From contig JAOUCL010000009.1 in NCBI GenBank assembly GCA_029859805.1, forward strand, positions 1-42,671: a stretch of DNA of 42,671 nt, written 5' to 3'. This document shows positions 25,194 through 34,088 of this stretch, piece by piece. Under the pieces are notes generated by a model. That model ran no database searches, had not been told where the DNA came from, and saw only the letters and a list, made by a program, of their open reading frames with translations. The position numbers and the translations under genes are program-made. This DNA is from Rhodospirillales bacterium (GTDB lineage Bacteria > Pseudomonadota > Alphaproteobacteria > Kiloniellales > JAKSDN01). Within the stretch, counting starts at the first letter, position 1, and each line of letters opens with the position of its first letter.

Positions 25194-26081
25194 ATGAGCG
25201 AAGCCGGCACACCCCCCGTCATCGGCGTCATCGGCGGCAGCGGGGTCTATGACATCGAAGGCCTGGGCAAGACCGAGTGGCGTCGGGTCGAGACGCCCTT
25301 CGGCACGCCCTCCGACGAGCTGCTGTTCGGCGAGCTGGACGGCCAGCAGGTCGTGTTCCTGCCGCGCCACGGCCGCGGTCACCGAATTCCGCCGAGCGAG
25401 CTCGATTTCCGGGCCAATATCGACGCGCTCAAGCGCGCCGGCGTCACCGACATCGTTTCGGTCAGCGCGGTCGGGTCGCTGAAGGAAGAGCTGGCGCCCG
25501 GCACCTTCGTGCTGGTCGACCAGTTCGTCGACCGCACCTTCGCCCGGGCCAAGAGCTTCTTCGGCACCGGCCTGGTCGCCCACGTCTCCATGGCCGAGCC
25601 GGTCTGCGGCCGCCTGGGCGGCCATCTCGAGGCAGCGGCCGAAGAGCTCGGCATTCCTCACACCGCAGGCGGCACCTATCTGGTCATGGAGGGACCGCAG
25701 TTCTCGTCCAGGGCCGAATCCGAGCTCTACCGTTCCTGGGGCTGCGACGTCATCGGCATGACGAACATGCCCGAGGCCAAGCTGGCGCGCGAGGCCGAGA
25801 TCTGCTACGCGACCGTGGCCATGGTCACCGACTACGACTGCTGGCACGACGACCACGACAACGTCAGCGTCGAGGGCTTGATCAAGGTGCTGCTGGAAAA
25901 CGCCGACAAGGCGCGCGCCCTGGTCAAGCAGGTCGTGCCGCGCCTGGCCGGCCGCGCCGCGGCCTGTGACAAGGGCTGCCATCATGCTCTCGACAACGCC
26001 GTGATCACCGCACCCGACGCCCGCGATCCAGCCGTCGCCGCCAGGCTCGACGCGGTCGCCGGACGGGTGCTCGGCGGCTGA
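25194..26081 (+). CDS. mtnP: S-methyl-5'-thioadenosine phosphorylase
   Basis: 295 residues, typical of MTAP. The enzyme cleaves methylthioadenosine with phosphate to adenine and 5-methylthioribose-1-phosphate. Motifs: N-terminal IGVIGGSGVYDIEGL, phosphate and ribose site FLPRHGRGHRIPPSELDFRA, VSAVGSLKEELAPGTFVL, and the substrate-binding YLVMEGPQFSSRAESELYRS followed by IGMTNMPEAKLAREAEICYA. It begins about 110 bp after petC, and a weak promoter-like pair (TTGGAT at 25135, TAAACC at 25158, 17-bp spacing) lies between. The mtnA gene follows after 3 nt, so they form an operon. Assignment is firm. Confidence 0.95.
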   Translation: MSEAGTPPVIGVIGGSGVYDIEGLGKTEWRRVETPFGTPSDELLFGELDGQQVVFLPRHGRGHRIPPSELDFRANIDALKRAGVTDIVSVSAVGSLKEELAPGTFVLVDQFVDRTFARAKSFFGTGLVAHVSMAEPVCGRLGGHLEAAAEELGIPHTAGGTYLVMEGPQFSSRAESELYRSWGCDVIGMTNMPEAKLAREAEICYATVAMVTDYDCWHDDHDNVSVEGLIKVLLENADKARALVKQVVPRLAGRAAACDKGCHHALDNAVITAPDARDPAVAARLDAVAGRVLGG

Positions 26082-26084
26082 TCC

Positions 26085-27191
26085 ATGAAGGTCGACGGCA
26101 AGCCTAGACGCACGATTTGGCTGGCCGCGGATGGCTGGGCGATCGAGATCATCGACCAGACCCGTCTGCCCCACGACTTCGTCACCTGTCGCCTGGAAAC
26201 CCTGGAGGACGCGGCCCATGCGATCCGCGCCATGTTGGTGCGCGGCGCGCCGCTGATCGGGGCGACAGCCGCCTACGGCCTGGCGCTGGCCCTGCGCGCC
26301 GACCCTTCGGACGATAACCTCGGCCGCGCTGCCGAGACGCTGCTCGCCACCCGCCCGACCGCGGTCAACCTGCGCTGGGCGGTGGAGGAAATGCGTGCCT
26401 GCGTGACTTCCCTGCCGCCTGGGGAGCGGGCCGCCGCCGCCTATGCGCGCGCCGGCGGAATCTGCGAAGAGGACGTGGCGATCTGCCGCGCCATCGGCGA
26501 GCAGGGCCTCGGGCTGATCCGCGAAGCCTGGGCGGCCAAGGGCCGGGAGGGGGCGGTCAACCTGCTGACCCACTGCAACGCCGGCTGGCTGGCCACGGTC
26601 GACTGGGGCACGGCGCTCGCGCCGATCTACATGGCGCACGACGCCGGCGTCCCGGTCCACGTCTGGGTCGACGAGACGCGGCCGCGCAACCAGGGGGCCG
26701 GGCTTACCGCCTGGGAGCTGGGCCAGCACGGCGTGCCGCACACCGTGATCGCCGACAACGTCGGCGGCCACCTGATGCAGCACGGCCTGGTCGACCTCTG
26801 CATCACCGGGACCGACCGAACCACCGCGACCGGCGACGTCTGCAACAAGATCGGCACCTATCTGAAGGCCCTGGCGGCGCGCGACAACGGCGTGCCGTTC
26901 TATGTGGCGCTGCCCGGCCCGACGATCGATTGGACGGTGAGCGACGGGATCGGCGAGATCCCGATCGAACAGCGCGACGGGCGCGAGCTATCCGAGGTGA
27001 GTGGGCGGACGCCGGAGGGTGCCATCGCCACGGTGCGCATCACGCCCGAGGCCAGCCCGGTGGCGAATTACGCCTTCGACGTGACGCCGGCGCGCCTAGT
27101 CGGCGGCCTGATCACCGAGCGGGGCATCTGCGCCGCAACGCGCGAAGGGCTGCTCTCGCTCTACCCGGAGCGGGGTGCGGCAGACAGCTGA
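26085..27191 (+). CDS. mtnA: S-methyl-5-thioribose-1-phosphate isomerase
   Basis: 368 residues. It converts methylthioribose-1-phosphate, the product of the upstream enzyme, to methylthioribulose-1-phosphate. The eIF2B-like fold is recognisable: [28 protein letters not shown], the catalytic cysteine in [32 protein letters not shown], and the catalytic aspartate in [20 protein letters not shown]. The C-terminal [18 protein letters not shown] is also typical. The ATG lies 3 nt after the mtnP stop. No mtnB, mtnC, mtnD or RuBisCO-like gene follows in this window, so the later steps must be encoded elsewhere. A hairpin separates it from the convergent gene downstream. Confidence 0.95.
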   Translation: MKVDGKPRRTIWLAADGWAIEIIDQTRLPHDFVTCRLETLEDAAHAIRAMLVRGAPLIGATAAYGLALALRADPSDDNLGRAAETLLATRPTAVNLRWAVEEMRACVTSLPPGERAAAAYARAGGICEEDVAICRAIGEQGLGLIREAWAAKGREGAVNLLTHCNAGWLATVDWGTALAPIYMAHDAGVPVHVWVDETRPRNQGAGLTAWELGQHGVPHTVIADNVGGHLMQHGLVDLCITGTDRTTATGDVCNKIGTYLKALAARDNGVPFYVALPGPTIDWTVSDGIGEIPIEQRDGRELSEVSGRTPEGAIATVRITPEASPVANYAFDVTPARLVGGLITERGICAATREGLLSLYPERGAADS

Positions 27192-27194
27192 GCG

Positions 27195-27231
27195 GTGTGC
27201 CGCCTCGGGCGGCCCTGGGGCGGCCGCACAC
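27195..27231. terminator. Hairpin between convergent mtnA and the next gene
   Basis: GTGTGC at 27195-27200 pairs with GCACAC at 27226-27231, and inner CCGCC and GGCGG stretches extend the stem with a bulge. It fills the 40-bp gap between two convergent stop codons, so it may serve both strands. No T-tract on either side. Confidence 0.5.
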
Positions 27232-27627
27232 TCAGAACGTATGGACCAACGGCCGGCTGGTCTGGAAATCCGCCTCCGGCAGGACAGGGGTGACCCAGAC
27301 CTTTGCATAGACCTGGTCAGACGGCTGCAGCCGGCCGTTCTCGTCCAGGATGTCATCGCAGACGGTGGCGATTCGCTCCCGGTGGACGATCCCACTGTCT
27401 TTGCCGGCGAAGGTCTGCGACGCGAGCTCGTAGAGGAAATCCTCGGGATCGAGCGAATAGGCGCCGCAGAGCTGGATCTTCTCCTTGAACCGCAGGCCCG
27501 TGAAATGGCGCTCGAGCGGTGTCAATTCGGCTTGGTATGTCACCCGAATGTCGGCACCGCCGTTCCTTCGACTTTGGTCGATCAGCTCCAGCTTCAAATC
27601 TCGGATCTTCGCCATGGCCGCGCTCAT
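27232..27627 (-). CDS. Protein of unknown function, 131 residues
   Basis: I do not recognise a family. It is soluble, mixed alpha/beta in appearance, with no signal or membrane segment. Notable stretches are ADIRVTYQAELTPLERHFTG and FKEKIQLCGAYSLDPEDFLY near the middle and a C-terminal DQVYAKVWVTPVLPEADF. The repeated polar strands hint at a small beta-barrel. A GAGGGAGG sequence abuts the ATG at 27627, and an in-frame ATG at 27615 gives a 127-residue product with a slightly long spacing, so the start is uncertain. It is convergent with mtnA and downstream of a lipoprotein gene on the same strand, with 220 bp and a terminator-like hairpin between. Confidence 0.6.
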   Translation of the reverse strand: MSAAMAKIRDLKLELIDQSRRNGGADIRVTYQAELTPLERHFTGLRFKEKIQLCGAYSLDPEDFLYELASQTFAGKDSGIVHRERIATVCDDILDENGRLQPSDQVYAKVWVTPVLPEADFQTSRPLVHTF

Positions 27628-27768
27628 CCTCCCTCTGTGACCGTTTGACCGCTATGGCGTCCAGGGGTGGCCCCTCGGATTGATCCCCGGACGTACACCG
27701 CCGCGCGCCCGCCCTCTCGAGGCGGCGAATGCGCGAACGCCTTGCGAGGGTCTCAGAAATCCCGGCGG

Positions 27769-27789
27769 AAGAATGTGCGTAATCGCACA
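27769..27789 (-). terminator. Candidate terminator downstream of the lipoprotein gene
   Basis: On the minus strand TGTGCG-ATTA-CGCACA forms a 6-bp stem with a 4-nt loop, followed by TTCTT. A second small inverted repeat, CCGG-ATAA-CCGG (27797-27808 region), precedes it. The short stem and broken T-tract make it a moderate candidate. Confidence 0.45.
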
Positions 27790-27847
27790 CTCCGACCGGA
27801 TAACCGGACAGGGCGAAGGAGGTGCCGGTCCAAGCCCGGCGCCGGTT

Positions 27848-28375
27848 CTAACCGGCCTCGGGCATGGGCCTGACGATCTTGGGGCCCAGGACGCGCAGCA
27901 CGGCGTTCGCGTCGTAGGCGGTGCCGAGGCCGGCCGGTGCGGTCTGGTTGAACACGCGGATCGTGGCATATCCGGTGTAGCTGTTGGTCGGGCTCAGAGT
28001 GCTGGTGCCGTAGCCCACGCCGAAGCCGGAATAATAGCCGCGGCCGTATCCGTGGGAGATGTAACCGCCGGCGGGGTAACCGACACCGTGATAGGTCACG
28101 TCCTTCTCGATGTCTTCCTTCACCACCACGAAACCCTCCGCGCCGGCCGCAAGCGTAATCTCGGCCGCGCGGTAGTGCAGGTAGTCCTCGACCGTGCCCC
28201 GCGCGGTGATGGAATTCCCGGCGAAGCTGACGCGCCAGGTTTCTGCGTCGATCTGTTCGTCTCTGTAGCCGTAGCTGAAGGGATCGGCGGCCGGCTGGTA
28301 TGGCGTCGGCAGCGCGGCACAGGCCGCGAGCATCAAGGCGGCGGCCAAAGCGGCCACTGTCCAGGTCTTGCTCAT
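27848..28375 (-). CDS. CC0125/CC1285-type lipoprotein
   Basis: 175 residues. The signal peptide MSKTWTVAALAAALMLAACA has a lipobox LAAC with Cys19. Downstream comes TPYQPAADPFSYGYRDEQID and AETWRVSFAGNSITARGTVE, then DYLHYRAAEITLAAGAEGFV, the pattern I know from the CC0125/CC1285 family of Caulobacter-type lipoproteins. A Gly/Tyr-rich segment (about 110-135: GYISHGYGRGYYSGFGVGYG) follows, then a conserved ATIRVF strand. Likely an outer-membrane or periplasm-facing lipoprotein of unknown role. It lies 71 bp from the TetR gene on the same strand and may share its transcript. Start chosen for the signal peptide; a longer upstream frame is not plausible. Confidence 0.8.
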   Translation of the reverse strand: MSKTWTVAALAAALMLAACAALPTPYQPAADPFSYGYRDEQIDAETWRVSFAGNSITARGTVEDYLHYRAAEITLAAGAEGFVVVKEDIEKDVTYHGVGYPAGGYISHGYGRGYYSGFGVGYGTSTLSPTNSYTGYATIRVFNQTAPAGLGTAYDANAVLRVLGPKIVRPMPEAG

Positions 28376-28446
28376 GGCAATCAGGGTAGGCGCCCCAGGC
28401 CGGACCCGCAAGGCGGCGCGGAAGGGTGTCTGTAGCCGGGATTCTC

Positions 28447-29010
28447 TCAGTCGAGCGCGCGCTCGACCAGGATCTCCGCCGCCCCGCGTGCCTTTTGCGC
28501 GGCATCGCGCCGGCCGGCGGTGTGGCGCATGACGATCGCTCCTTCCATGAGCAGCATGAGCTGCTCGGCCAGCGCCTCGGGGTCCGTCGCGCCGGCTGCC
28601 GCCGCCAACTCGCCCAGGTAACCCTGAACCAGCTGCTGGTGTTCGGCGCAGGCGCCGTGGATCGGGTCGTCCGGGCGGCCGAACTCGGCCGAGGCATTGA
28701 TGAAGGTGCAGCCGTTGAACTCCTTCGAGTCGAACCATTGCTGAAGCACATCGAAGATCGCCGACAGCCGCGCCCGCGGAGTCTTGGCCCGGCCCTCGAC
28801 CGCCCGCATGAACCAGTTGCGGAAGCGCTCGTCGCGTCGGCGCAGGGTCGCCAGGATCAGCTCGTCCTTGGACCTGAAATGGTTGTAGAGGGTCATCTTG
28901 GCGACCCCCGCCTCGGCCAGGATCCGGTCGATGCCCGTCGCGTGGTAGCCCTCCCTGGAAAACAGCTCGAGGGCGGTATCCACCAGATGCTCGCGGCGGC
29001 TGCGCGCCAT
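28447..29010 (-). CDS. TetR family transcriptional regulator
   Basis: 187 residues from ATG 29010, with GGGAG 8 nt upstream; a GTG at 29019 lies too close to that ribosome-binding site. The N-terminal helix-turn-helix is typical: HLVDTALELFSREGYHATGI then DRILAEAGVAKMTLYNHFRS, followed by KDELILATLRRRDERFRNWF. The C-terminal ligand domain resembles the group that has CTFINASAEFGRPDDPIH at its centre. Two related 8+8 palindromes, one just upstream of its own start (29036-29053) and one in the divergent promoter (29207-29224), are good candidates for its operators. It probably represses itself and the DUF1127-to-PNPOx genes. The inducer is unknown. Confidence 0.92.
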   Translation of the reverse strand: MARSRREHLVDTALELFSREGYHATGIDRILAEAGVAKMTLYNHFRSKDELILATLRRRDERFRNWFMRAVEGRAKTPRARLSAIFDVLQQWFDSKEFNGCTFINASAEFGRPDDPIHGACAEHQQLVQGYLGELAAAAGATDPEALAEQLMLLMEGAIVMRHTAGRRDAAQKARGAAEILVERALD

Positions 29011-29035
29011 TCGTCCCACTCCCGGTCAAGATTCG

Positions 29036-29053
29036 ATACATACAAGTCTGTAT
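29036..29053. promoter_or_regulatory. Candidate TetR operator upstream of the tetR gene
   Basis: ATACATAC-AA-GTCTGTAT: left arm ATACATAC against the reverse complement of the right arm, ATACAGAC, matches 7 of 8. It resembles the operator at 29207-29224 (AGACAGAC-CA-GTCTGTCT) with the same 2-bp centre. It lies 26 bp upstream of the tetR start, suggesting autoregulation. Confidence 0.6.
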
Positions 29054-29200
29054 ATATTTGGCCTCGGCGTCAACGCATTTCAACATGACTTCCGCGGTCG
29101 AGTCGGATTGTCGACACGGCAAGAAGATTGAAAAACCTTCGAATATGACAAGGATCTCGGCTTTTAGGAGAAAGAGCCGGATTTTCCTCGGTATGTCTCC

Positions 29201-29229
29201 TTGACAAGACAGACCAGTCTGTCTATATC
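29201..29229 (+). promoter_or_regulatory. Sigma-70-type promoter with a palindromic operator filling its spacer
   Basis: TTGACA (29201-29206), 17-bp spacer, TATATC (29224-29229). The spacer plus the first -10 base is AGACAGAC-CA-GTCTGTCT (29207-29224), a perfect 8+8 inverted repeat with a 2-bp centre. A bound TetR dimer would block RNA polymerase directly. The promoter points at the DUF1127 gene, whose start is 117 bp downstream of the -10. Confidence 0.75.
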
Positions 29230-29345
29230 CAATTTCAATGCGGATCGGATTGGCCGGTCTGACGCCTTAGCCGACCTACGCAATGGCAGTCATCTGAACC
29301 TGGCGGCCCGGCGCAGGGCGAACCCCGATACGAGAGGCCACGCGA

Positions 29346-29648
29346 ATGGACCATCACGTCACCGAATACCTGGAGACGCGCCGCCCCTTCGAAGTGCGCC
29401 GCCGGTTCGGCGCTGCGGCGGGCGGCCGCTGGGGACCGCTCGCCAAGCTCGATGCCTGGCAGAAGAGGCGGCGGGCGATCCGCGATTTCGAAGCGCTGGA
29501 CGACCGGCTGCTGACCGACATCGGCCTCAGCCGGGCCCAGGTACGACCCCTGGTCGACCAGGTACGACCCCTGGTCGACGGCCTGCACGATGCAGGCACC
29601 GCCGGGACGCCCGCGGCCAACGACAACTGCGCCGCAATCGCCGCCTGA
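29346..29648 (+). CDS. DUF1127 domain protein with an internal tandem duplication
   Basis: 100 residues. The DUF1127 signature is at about 35-63: WQKRRRAIRDFEALDDRLLT followed by DIGLSRAQV. DUF1127 proteins are small, often basic, and some in alphaproteobacteria influence RNA turnover or phosphate and carbon metabolism; no function can be assigned here. Immediately after the signature seven residues (QVRPLVD) occur twice in tandem, encoded by two identical 21-bp units. Upstream AGAGG is about 9 nt from the ATG. It is the first gene after the TetR-type operator/promoter. A 69-bp gap separates it from the AhpD-like gene. Confidence 0.85.
   Translation: MDHHVTEYLETRRPFEVRRRFGAAAGGRWGPLAKLDAWQKRRRAIRDFEALDDRLLTDIGLSRAQVRPLVDQVRPLVDGLHDAGTAGTPAANDNCAAIAA
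29538..29579 (+). repeat. Perfect 21-bp tandem duplication in the DUF1127 gene
   Basis: Units 29538-29558 and 29559-29579 are identical at all 21 positions, so the reading frame is kept and seven residues are repeated. Perfect identity suggests a recent slippage event. Confidence 0.9.
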
Positions 29649-29717
29649 GGAGACATCCCTCGGGCCTAGCGGGCATACGCCCGACCTTCCGCAAAGACGA
29701 GAAAAGGAGATTCTGAG

Positions 29718-30269
29718 ATGCCCCGATTGACCCCGATCGACCCCGCCCGGGCCGAAGGCAAGGCCAAGGCCCTGCTCGACGGCGTACAGAAGGCCTTCGG
29801 CAGGGCCCCCAACCTGTTGCGCACCATGGCGCATTCGCCGGCCGCTCTGCAGGCCCACTTGGACTTCGGCAAGGCGCTCGGCAGCGGCGTTCTAGATGCA
29901 AAGACCCGCGAGGCCATCGCGCTTGCCGTGGCCGGCGAGAACGGCTGCGAGTACTGTGCCTCGGCCCACACCGCCATCGGCGGCCTGCTGGGCGTGGATG
30001 CGGCGGAGTTGGCTAAGAACCTCGCGGGCCGCTCCGGCGACCCCAAGGTGGCGGCGATCTTGCGCTTCGCCCGCGCCGTCGTTGCCAAGCGTGGCTGGGT
30101 CAGTGACGCGGACCTTCGGATCGCCCGCCTGGCCGGCGTAGGCGACGCCGAGATCACAGAGGTCGTGGCCGTCGTCGCGGACAGTATCTTCACCAACTAC
30201 TTCAACCACGTGGCCGAGACCGAGGTGGATTTTCCGCCGGTCGGGACCGATCGCAAGGCCGCCGCGTGA
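29718..30269 (+). CDS. AhpD-like carboxymuconolactone decarboxylase-family (peroxidase-related) protein
   Basis: 183 residues, all-helical. The redox motif is Glu74-Asn-Gly-Cys77-Glu-Tyr-Cys80-Ala-Ser-Ala-His84, the AhpD-type E-x-x-C-x-x-C-x-x-x-H site, so a thiol peroxidase or disulfide reductase role is likely rather than decarboxylation. The N-terminal [20 protein letters not shown] is characteristic of the uncharacterised peroxidase-related subgroup. It is second in the set controlled by the TetR-type promoter, followed by a Tat-exported alpha/beta hydrolase. It would remove peroxides or electrophiles in the cytoplasm. Ribosome-binding site AAGGAG lies 7 nt before the ATG. Confidence 0.88.
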   Translation: MPRLTPIDPARAEGKAKALLDGVQKAFGRAPNLLRTMAHSPAALQAHLDFGKALGSGVLDAKTREAIALAVAGENGCEYCASAHTAIGGLLGVDAAELAKNLAGRSGDPKVAAILRFARAVVAKRGWVSDADLRIARLAGVGDAEITEVVAVVADSIFTNYFNHVAETEVDFPPVGTDRKAAA

Positions 30270-30345
30270 TGTCTCGCATGGCCGCCGCGCGCTCGACGAA
30301 CGCGGCGGCCGATCTGCTTGGCAATCGCTCGAAAGGAACGGAACC

Positions 30346-31395
30346 ATGAGACACGAGAATGATCGCACAACCCGTGATGCCGCCAAGGACGGGCGCAAGG
30401 GCCTCGACCGCCGCGCCTTTCTGACCACGGGGGCCGCCGGCCTCGCCGGGGCCGGGGCGGGGCTGGTCCTCGGGGCCGGCCTGAACGGCATGGCCCGTGC
30501 CGCCCAAGGGACCGCCGCGCCGGGATCGGCGGGACAGTCGACGCTGCACAAGACCGTGAACGTCGACGGCCTGGACATATTCTACCGCGAAGCGGGACCC
30601 AAGGACGCGCCGACCATCGTGCTGCTGCACGGCTTTCCGACCTCCTCGCAGATGTTCCGCAACTTGATCCCCGCGCTCTCCGACCGCTTCCACGTGGTCG
30701 CGCCGGACTATCCCGGCTTCGGCAACAGCGCGATGCCGCCCGTCGACGGCTTCGCCTATACCTTCGACAAGCTGGCCGAGGTCGTGGACAGGTTCCTCGC
30801 CGTCCTCGGCATCGCGCGCTACAGCCTCTACCTGATGGACTACGGCGGGCCCGTCGGCTTCCGCGTCGCGGCCAGGCACCCGGAGCGGGTCCAGAGCCTG
30901 ATCATCCAGAACGCGAACGCCTACGACGAGGGGTTGCGCGAGTTCTGGGACCCGTTCCGGGCCTACTGGAAGGACCGAAACCCACAGACCGCCGAGCCGC
31001 TCGAAGGCTTTCTCGATCTCGCTGCCACCAAGTGGCAGTACACCCACGGTGTGCGCAACGCCGAGGTGATTAGTCCGGACACCTGGATCGTCGACCAGTA
31101 TCGGCTCGACCGCCCGGGCAACAAGGAGATCCAGCTTCAGCTGTTCTACGACTACGGATCGAACCCGCCGCTTTATCCCGAATGGCAGGCCTATTTCCGC
31201 GAGCATCAGCCGCCCACGCTGATCGTCTGGGGCAGGAACGACCACATCTTCCCCGCCGAGGGCGCGCATCCCTACAAGCGGGATCTCGAGACCCTCGAGT
31301 TCCACCTGCTCGACACGGGTCATTTCGCGCTCGAGGAAGACGGCGGCTTCATCGCCGAGCGTATCCGCGACTTCGTCGCACGGCATGTCGCGTGA
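30346..31395 (+). CDS. Tat-exported alpha/beta hydrolase (haloalkane dehalogenase/epoxide hydrolase type)
   Basis: 349 residues. An N-terminal twin-arginine signal ([20 protein letters not shown], from about residue 20) ends near Ala-Arg-Ala-Ala (50-53), so the enzyme should act in the periplasm. The fold is clear: oxyanion region [19 protein letters not shown], nucleophile elbow [12 protein letters not shown] with Asp165 in place of the serine of esterases, acid residue in [14 protein letters not shown] and histidine in [11 protein letters not shown]. An aspartate nucleophile indicates a haloalkane dehalogenase, epoxide hydrolase or related C-X hydrolase. The cap domain (about 190-260) is Trp/Tyr-rich. 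Third gene of the TetR-linked set, 76 bp after the AhpD-like gene. Substrate unknown. Confidence 0.88.
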   Translation: MRHENDRTTRDAAKDGRKGLDRRAFLTTGAAGLAGAGAGLVLGAGLNGMARAAQGTAAPGSAGQSTLHKTVNVDGLDIFYREAGPKDAPTIVLLHGFPTSSQMFRNLIPALSDRFHVVAPDYPGFGNSAMPPVDGFAYTFDKLAEVVDRFLAVLGIARYSLYLMDYGGPVGFRVAARHPERVQSLIIQNANAYDEGLREFWDPFRAYWKDRNPQTAEPLEGFLDLAATKWQYTHGVRNAEVISPDTWIVDQYRLDRPGNKEIQLQLFYDYGSNPPLYPEWQAYFREHQPPTLIVWGRNDHIFPAEGAHPYKRDLETLEFHLLDTGHFALEEDGGFIAERIRDFVARHVA

Positions 31396-31442
31396 CGGCG
31401 GACCGCGGAACGAGCATCATCCAAGAGAAGACGGAGGCGGCC

Positions 31443-31597
31443 ATGAACAGCGATACCGGGACCAGACGGAAACAACGGGTCGAGATGCCGGAGTCGACGG
31501 CAGAGCTGCTTTGCCTGCTGGCGACCTACGAAGCCTACGGCACGGGGCTCGTCCGGTCGGGCTGCCTCCGCGCGCTGGCTGCAAGGGGTACCGGGCG

Positions 31598-31601
<4 letters not shown>
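31443..31601 (+). CDS. Small protein of 52 residues, unknown, coupled to the PNPOx-like gene
   Basis: ATG 31443 follows GGAGG with 5-nt spacing, and the stop overlaps the next start as ATGA (31598-31601). The peptide begins basic (MNSDTGTRRKQRVEMPES) and continues as a helix-like TAELLCLLATYEAYGTGLV, with two cysteines. No family is recognised. The strong ribosome-binding site and the tight overlap support real translation, at least as a leader that couples to the flavoprotein gene. Confidence 0.6.
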
Positions 31602-32230
<629 letters not shown>

Positions 32231-32281
32231 GGCCGCGCCCTTGCCGCTAAAGCGGATCGCGAAAATCGGGCAGCGCCGGGG

Positions 32282-32947
32282 TTACCCCAGGTGTCCGGCC
32301 AGGAAGCGCAGGGTGCGGCCGTGCGCGATGTGCGCGCTCTGCTTGTCGAAGTCGGCCCGCGCGTCGCAGTTGAAGCCGTGGCCGGCCGGATAGGCGTGGA
32401 CCTCGACCTCGGGGTGCAGTTCGCAGATGTCGGCGACCTGTGTGGCGGGAATCATCGTGTCGCGTTCGCCGAAGTGCAGCAGAACCGGGCAGGCCGGGAT
32501 CTCCTGCCGGTGCGCGTGGATCTGGCCGCCGTAGTAGCCGACCGCCGCCGCGACCTGCAGGCGGCAAGCCGCCAGCCAGGCCAGCGAGCCGCCCCAGCAG
32601 AAGCCGATGACGCCGACCTTGCCGGCCTCGCGCGCGGCCTCCACCGCCGCGGCGACGTCCGCGATCGCCTTGTCCCAGGACAACGCGGCCCTGAGGTCCC
32701 GGCCCTCGGCCACGCCCGCTTCATCGTAGTCCAGCTCGATACCCGGCCGGACCCGGTCGAACAGCGCCGGGGCGACGGCGAGGAATCCGTCGCCGGCGTA
32801 GCCGTCGGTCACCGCGCGGATATGGTGGTTCACCCCGAAGATTTCCTGGCAGACGACCAGTCCGCCTTTGATCCGGCCCGCCGGACGCGCGACATAGGCG
32901 TCCAGCTCGTGGCCGTCGGCGGCGGCCAGTTTCAACGTCTCTCCCAT
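32282..32947 (-). CDS. Dienelactone hydrolase family protein
   Basis: 221 residues from ATG 32947; 15 extra residues upstream are not family-like. The DLH fold is clear: VCQEIFGVNHHIRAVTDGYA, nucleophile Cys in VIGFCWGGSLAW, acid in FGERDTMIPATQV, and His in YPAGHGFNCDARADF, giving the Cys-Asp-His triad. Family members hydrolyse dienelactones from chlorocatechol or similar small lactones and esters. No pathway partners are nearby. It follows ychF by 41 nt on the same strand and may be the last gene of rplY-pth-ychF. Function is known at family level only. Confidence 0.9.
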   Translation of the reverse strand: MGETLKLAAADGHELDAYVARPAGRIKGGLVVCQEIFGVNHHIRAVTDGYAGDGFLAVAPALFDRVRPGIELDYDEAGVAEGRDLRAALSWDKAIADVAAAVEAAREAGKVGVIGFCWGGSLAWLAACRLQVAAAVGYYGGQIHAHRQEIPACPVLLHFGERDTMIPATQVADICELHPEVEVHAYPAGHGFNCDARADFDKQSAHIAHGRTLRFLAGHLG

Positions 32948-32988
32948 AGTGTCCCTCCCGGTCGCTTGCGGCTCGGTCAGGCAGTTTG

Positions 32989-34086
32989 TCACACATTGAA
33001 CCGGAAATAGAAGACATCACCGTCCCGGACCACGTAATCGCGGCCCTCGACGCGCATTTTGCCGGCGTCCTTGGCGCCCTGCTCGCCGCCGCAGGCGGCG
33101 AAGTCCCCGTAGGCGATGGTCTCGGCGCGGATGAAACCGCGCTCGAACTCGCTGTGGATCGCCCCGGCGGCCTCGGGCGCCCTGGCGCCGCGCCGGACCG
33201 TCCAGGCATGGGCCTCCTTCGGGCCGATGGTGAAAAAGGTGATCAGGTCCAAGAGCGCGTAGCCAGCGCGGATGACGCGCGCCAGGCCGGTCTCCTCGAG
33301 GCCGAGCGTCTCCAGGAACTCGCGTTTCTCCCCGGGGTCGGCGAGCTGGGCCACCTCGGCCTCGATGGCGGCCGAGACCACGACGAAGCCGGCGCCCTCG
33401 GTCTCCGCGCGTTGCCGGACCTGCTCGGAGTGGGCGTTGCCGCTGGCCGCCGCGGCCTCCTCGACGTTGGCGGCATACAGCACCGGCTTGGCGGTCAGCA
33501 GCTGGAGCTGCCGGAACACCGGCCTCAGCTCGGCGGCCACCTGGACGCCGCGCGCCGGTCGGCCGGCCCTGAGCGCCTCGGCCACCGGCTCCAGCACGGC
33601 GAGCCGCGCCTTGGCCTCCTTGTCGCCGCCGCGCGCGCGCTTGATCGCACCCTCGATCTGCCGCTCGACGCTCTCCAGGTCGGCCAGCATGAGCTCGGTG
33701 TCGACCGTCTCGGCATCGCGCAGCGGGTCGACCGGGCCGGCCACGTGGGTCGCTTCGCCCTCGAAGCAGCGCAGCAGATGCACGATGGCGTCGACCTCGC
33801 GGATGTTGGACAGGAACTTGTTGCCCAGGCCCTCGCCCCTGGACGCGCCCGCGACCAGCCCGGCGATATCGACGAACTCCAGGAAGGTCGGCACGGTCTT
33901 GGCCGACTTGCCGAGCCGTGCCAGGACTTCCAGGCGCGGGTCGGGCACCGCGACCCGGCCCACGTTGGGCTCGATCGTGCAGAAGGGATAGTTGGCCGCC
34001 TCCGCCGCGGCCGTCTCGGTAAGGGCGTTGAACAGGGTCGACTTGCCGACGTTGGGCAGGCCGACGATACCGCAGTTGAAGCCCAT
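32989..34086 (-). CDS. ychF: Redox-regulated ATPase YchF (OLA1 family)
   Basis: 365 residues, full length. It is a TRAFAC-class P-loop protein that prefers ATP and binds ribosomes. The G1 loop is GIVGLPNVGKSTLFNALTET, the switch region NYPFCTIEPNVGRV follows, G3 appears as VDIAGLVAGASRGEGLGNKF, and a C-terminal TGS-like domain is at about 280-365 (LLDLITFFTIGPKEAHAWTV, GAIHSEFERGFIRAETIAYG). The ATG at 34086 is 2 nt from the pth stop. rplY-pth-ychF is a very common bacterial gene order. Assignment is firm. Confidence 0.97.
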   Translation of the reverse strand: MGFNCGIVGLPNVGKSTLFNALTETAAAEAANYPFCTIEPNVGRVAVPDPRLEVLARLGKSAKTVPTFLEFVDIAGLVAGASRGEGLGNKFLSNIREVDAIVHLLRCFEGEATHVAGPVDPLRDAETVDTELMLADLESVERQIEGAIKRARGGDKEAKARLAVLEPVAEALRAGRPARGVQVAAELRPVFRQLQLLTAKPVLYAANVEEAAAASGNAHSEQVRQRAETEGAGFVVVSAAIEAEVAQLADPGEKREFLETLGLEETGLARVIRAGYALLDLITFFTIGPKEAHAWTVRRGARAPEAAGAIHSEFERGFIRAETIAYGDFAACGGEQGAKDAGKMRVEGRDYVVRDGDVFYFRFNV

Positions 34087-34088
34087 GG

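Noticed and set aside
24657-26783. Minus-strand frame of 708 codons across petC, mtnP and mtnA
   Set aside because: It is the antisense of three well-recognised genes and has no motif of its own.
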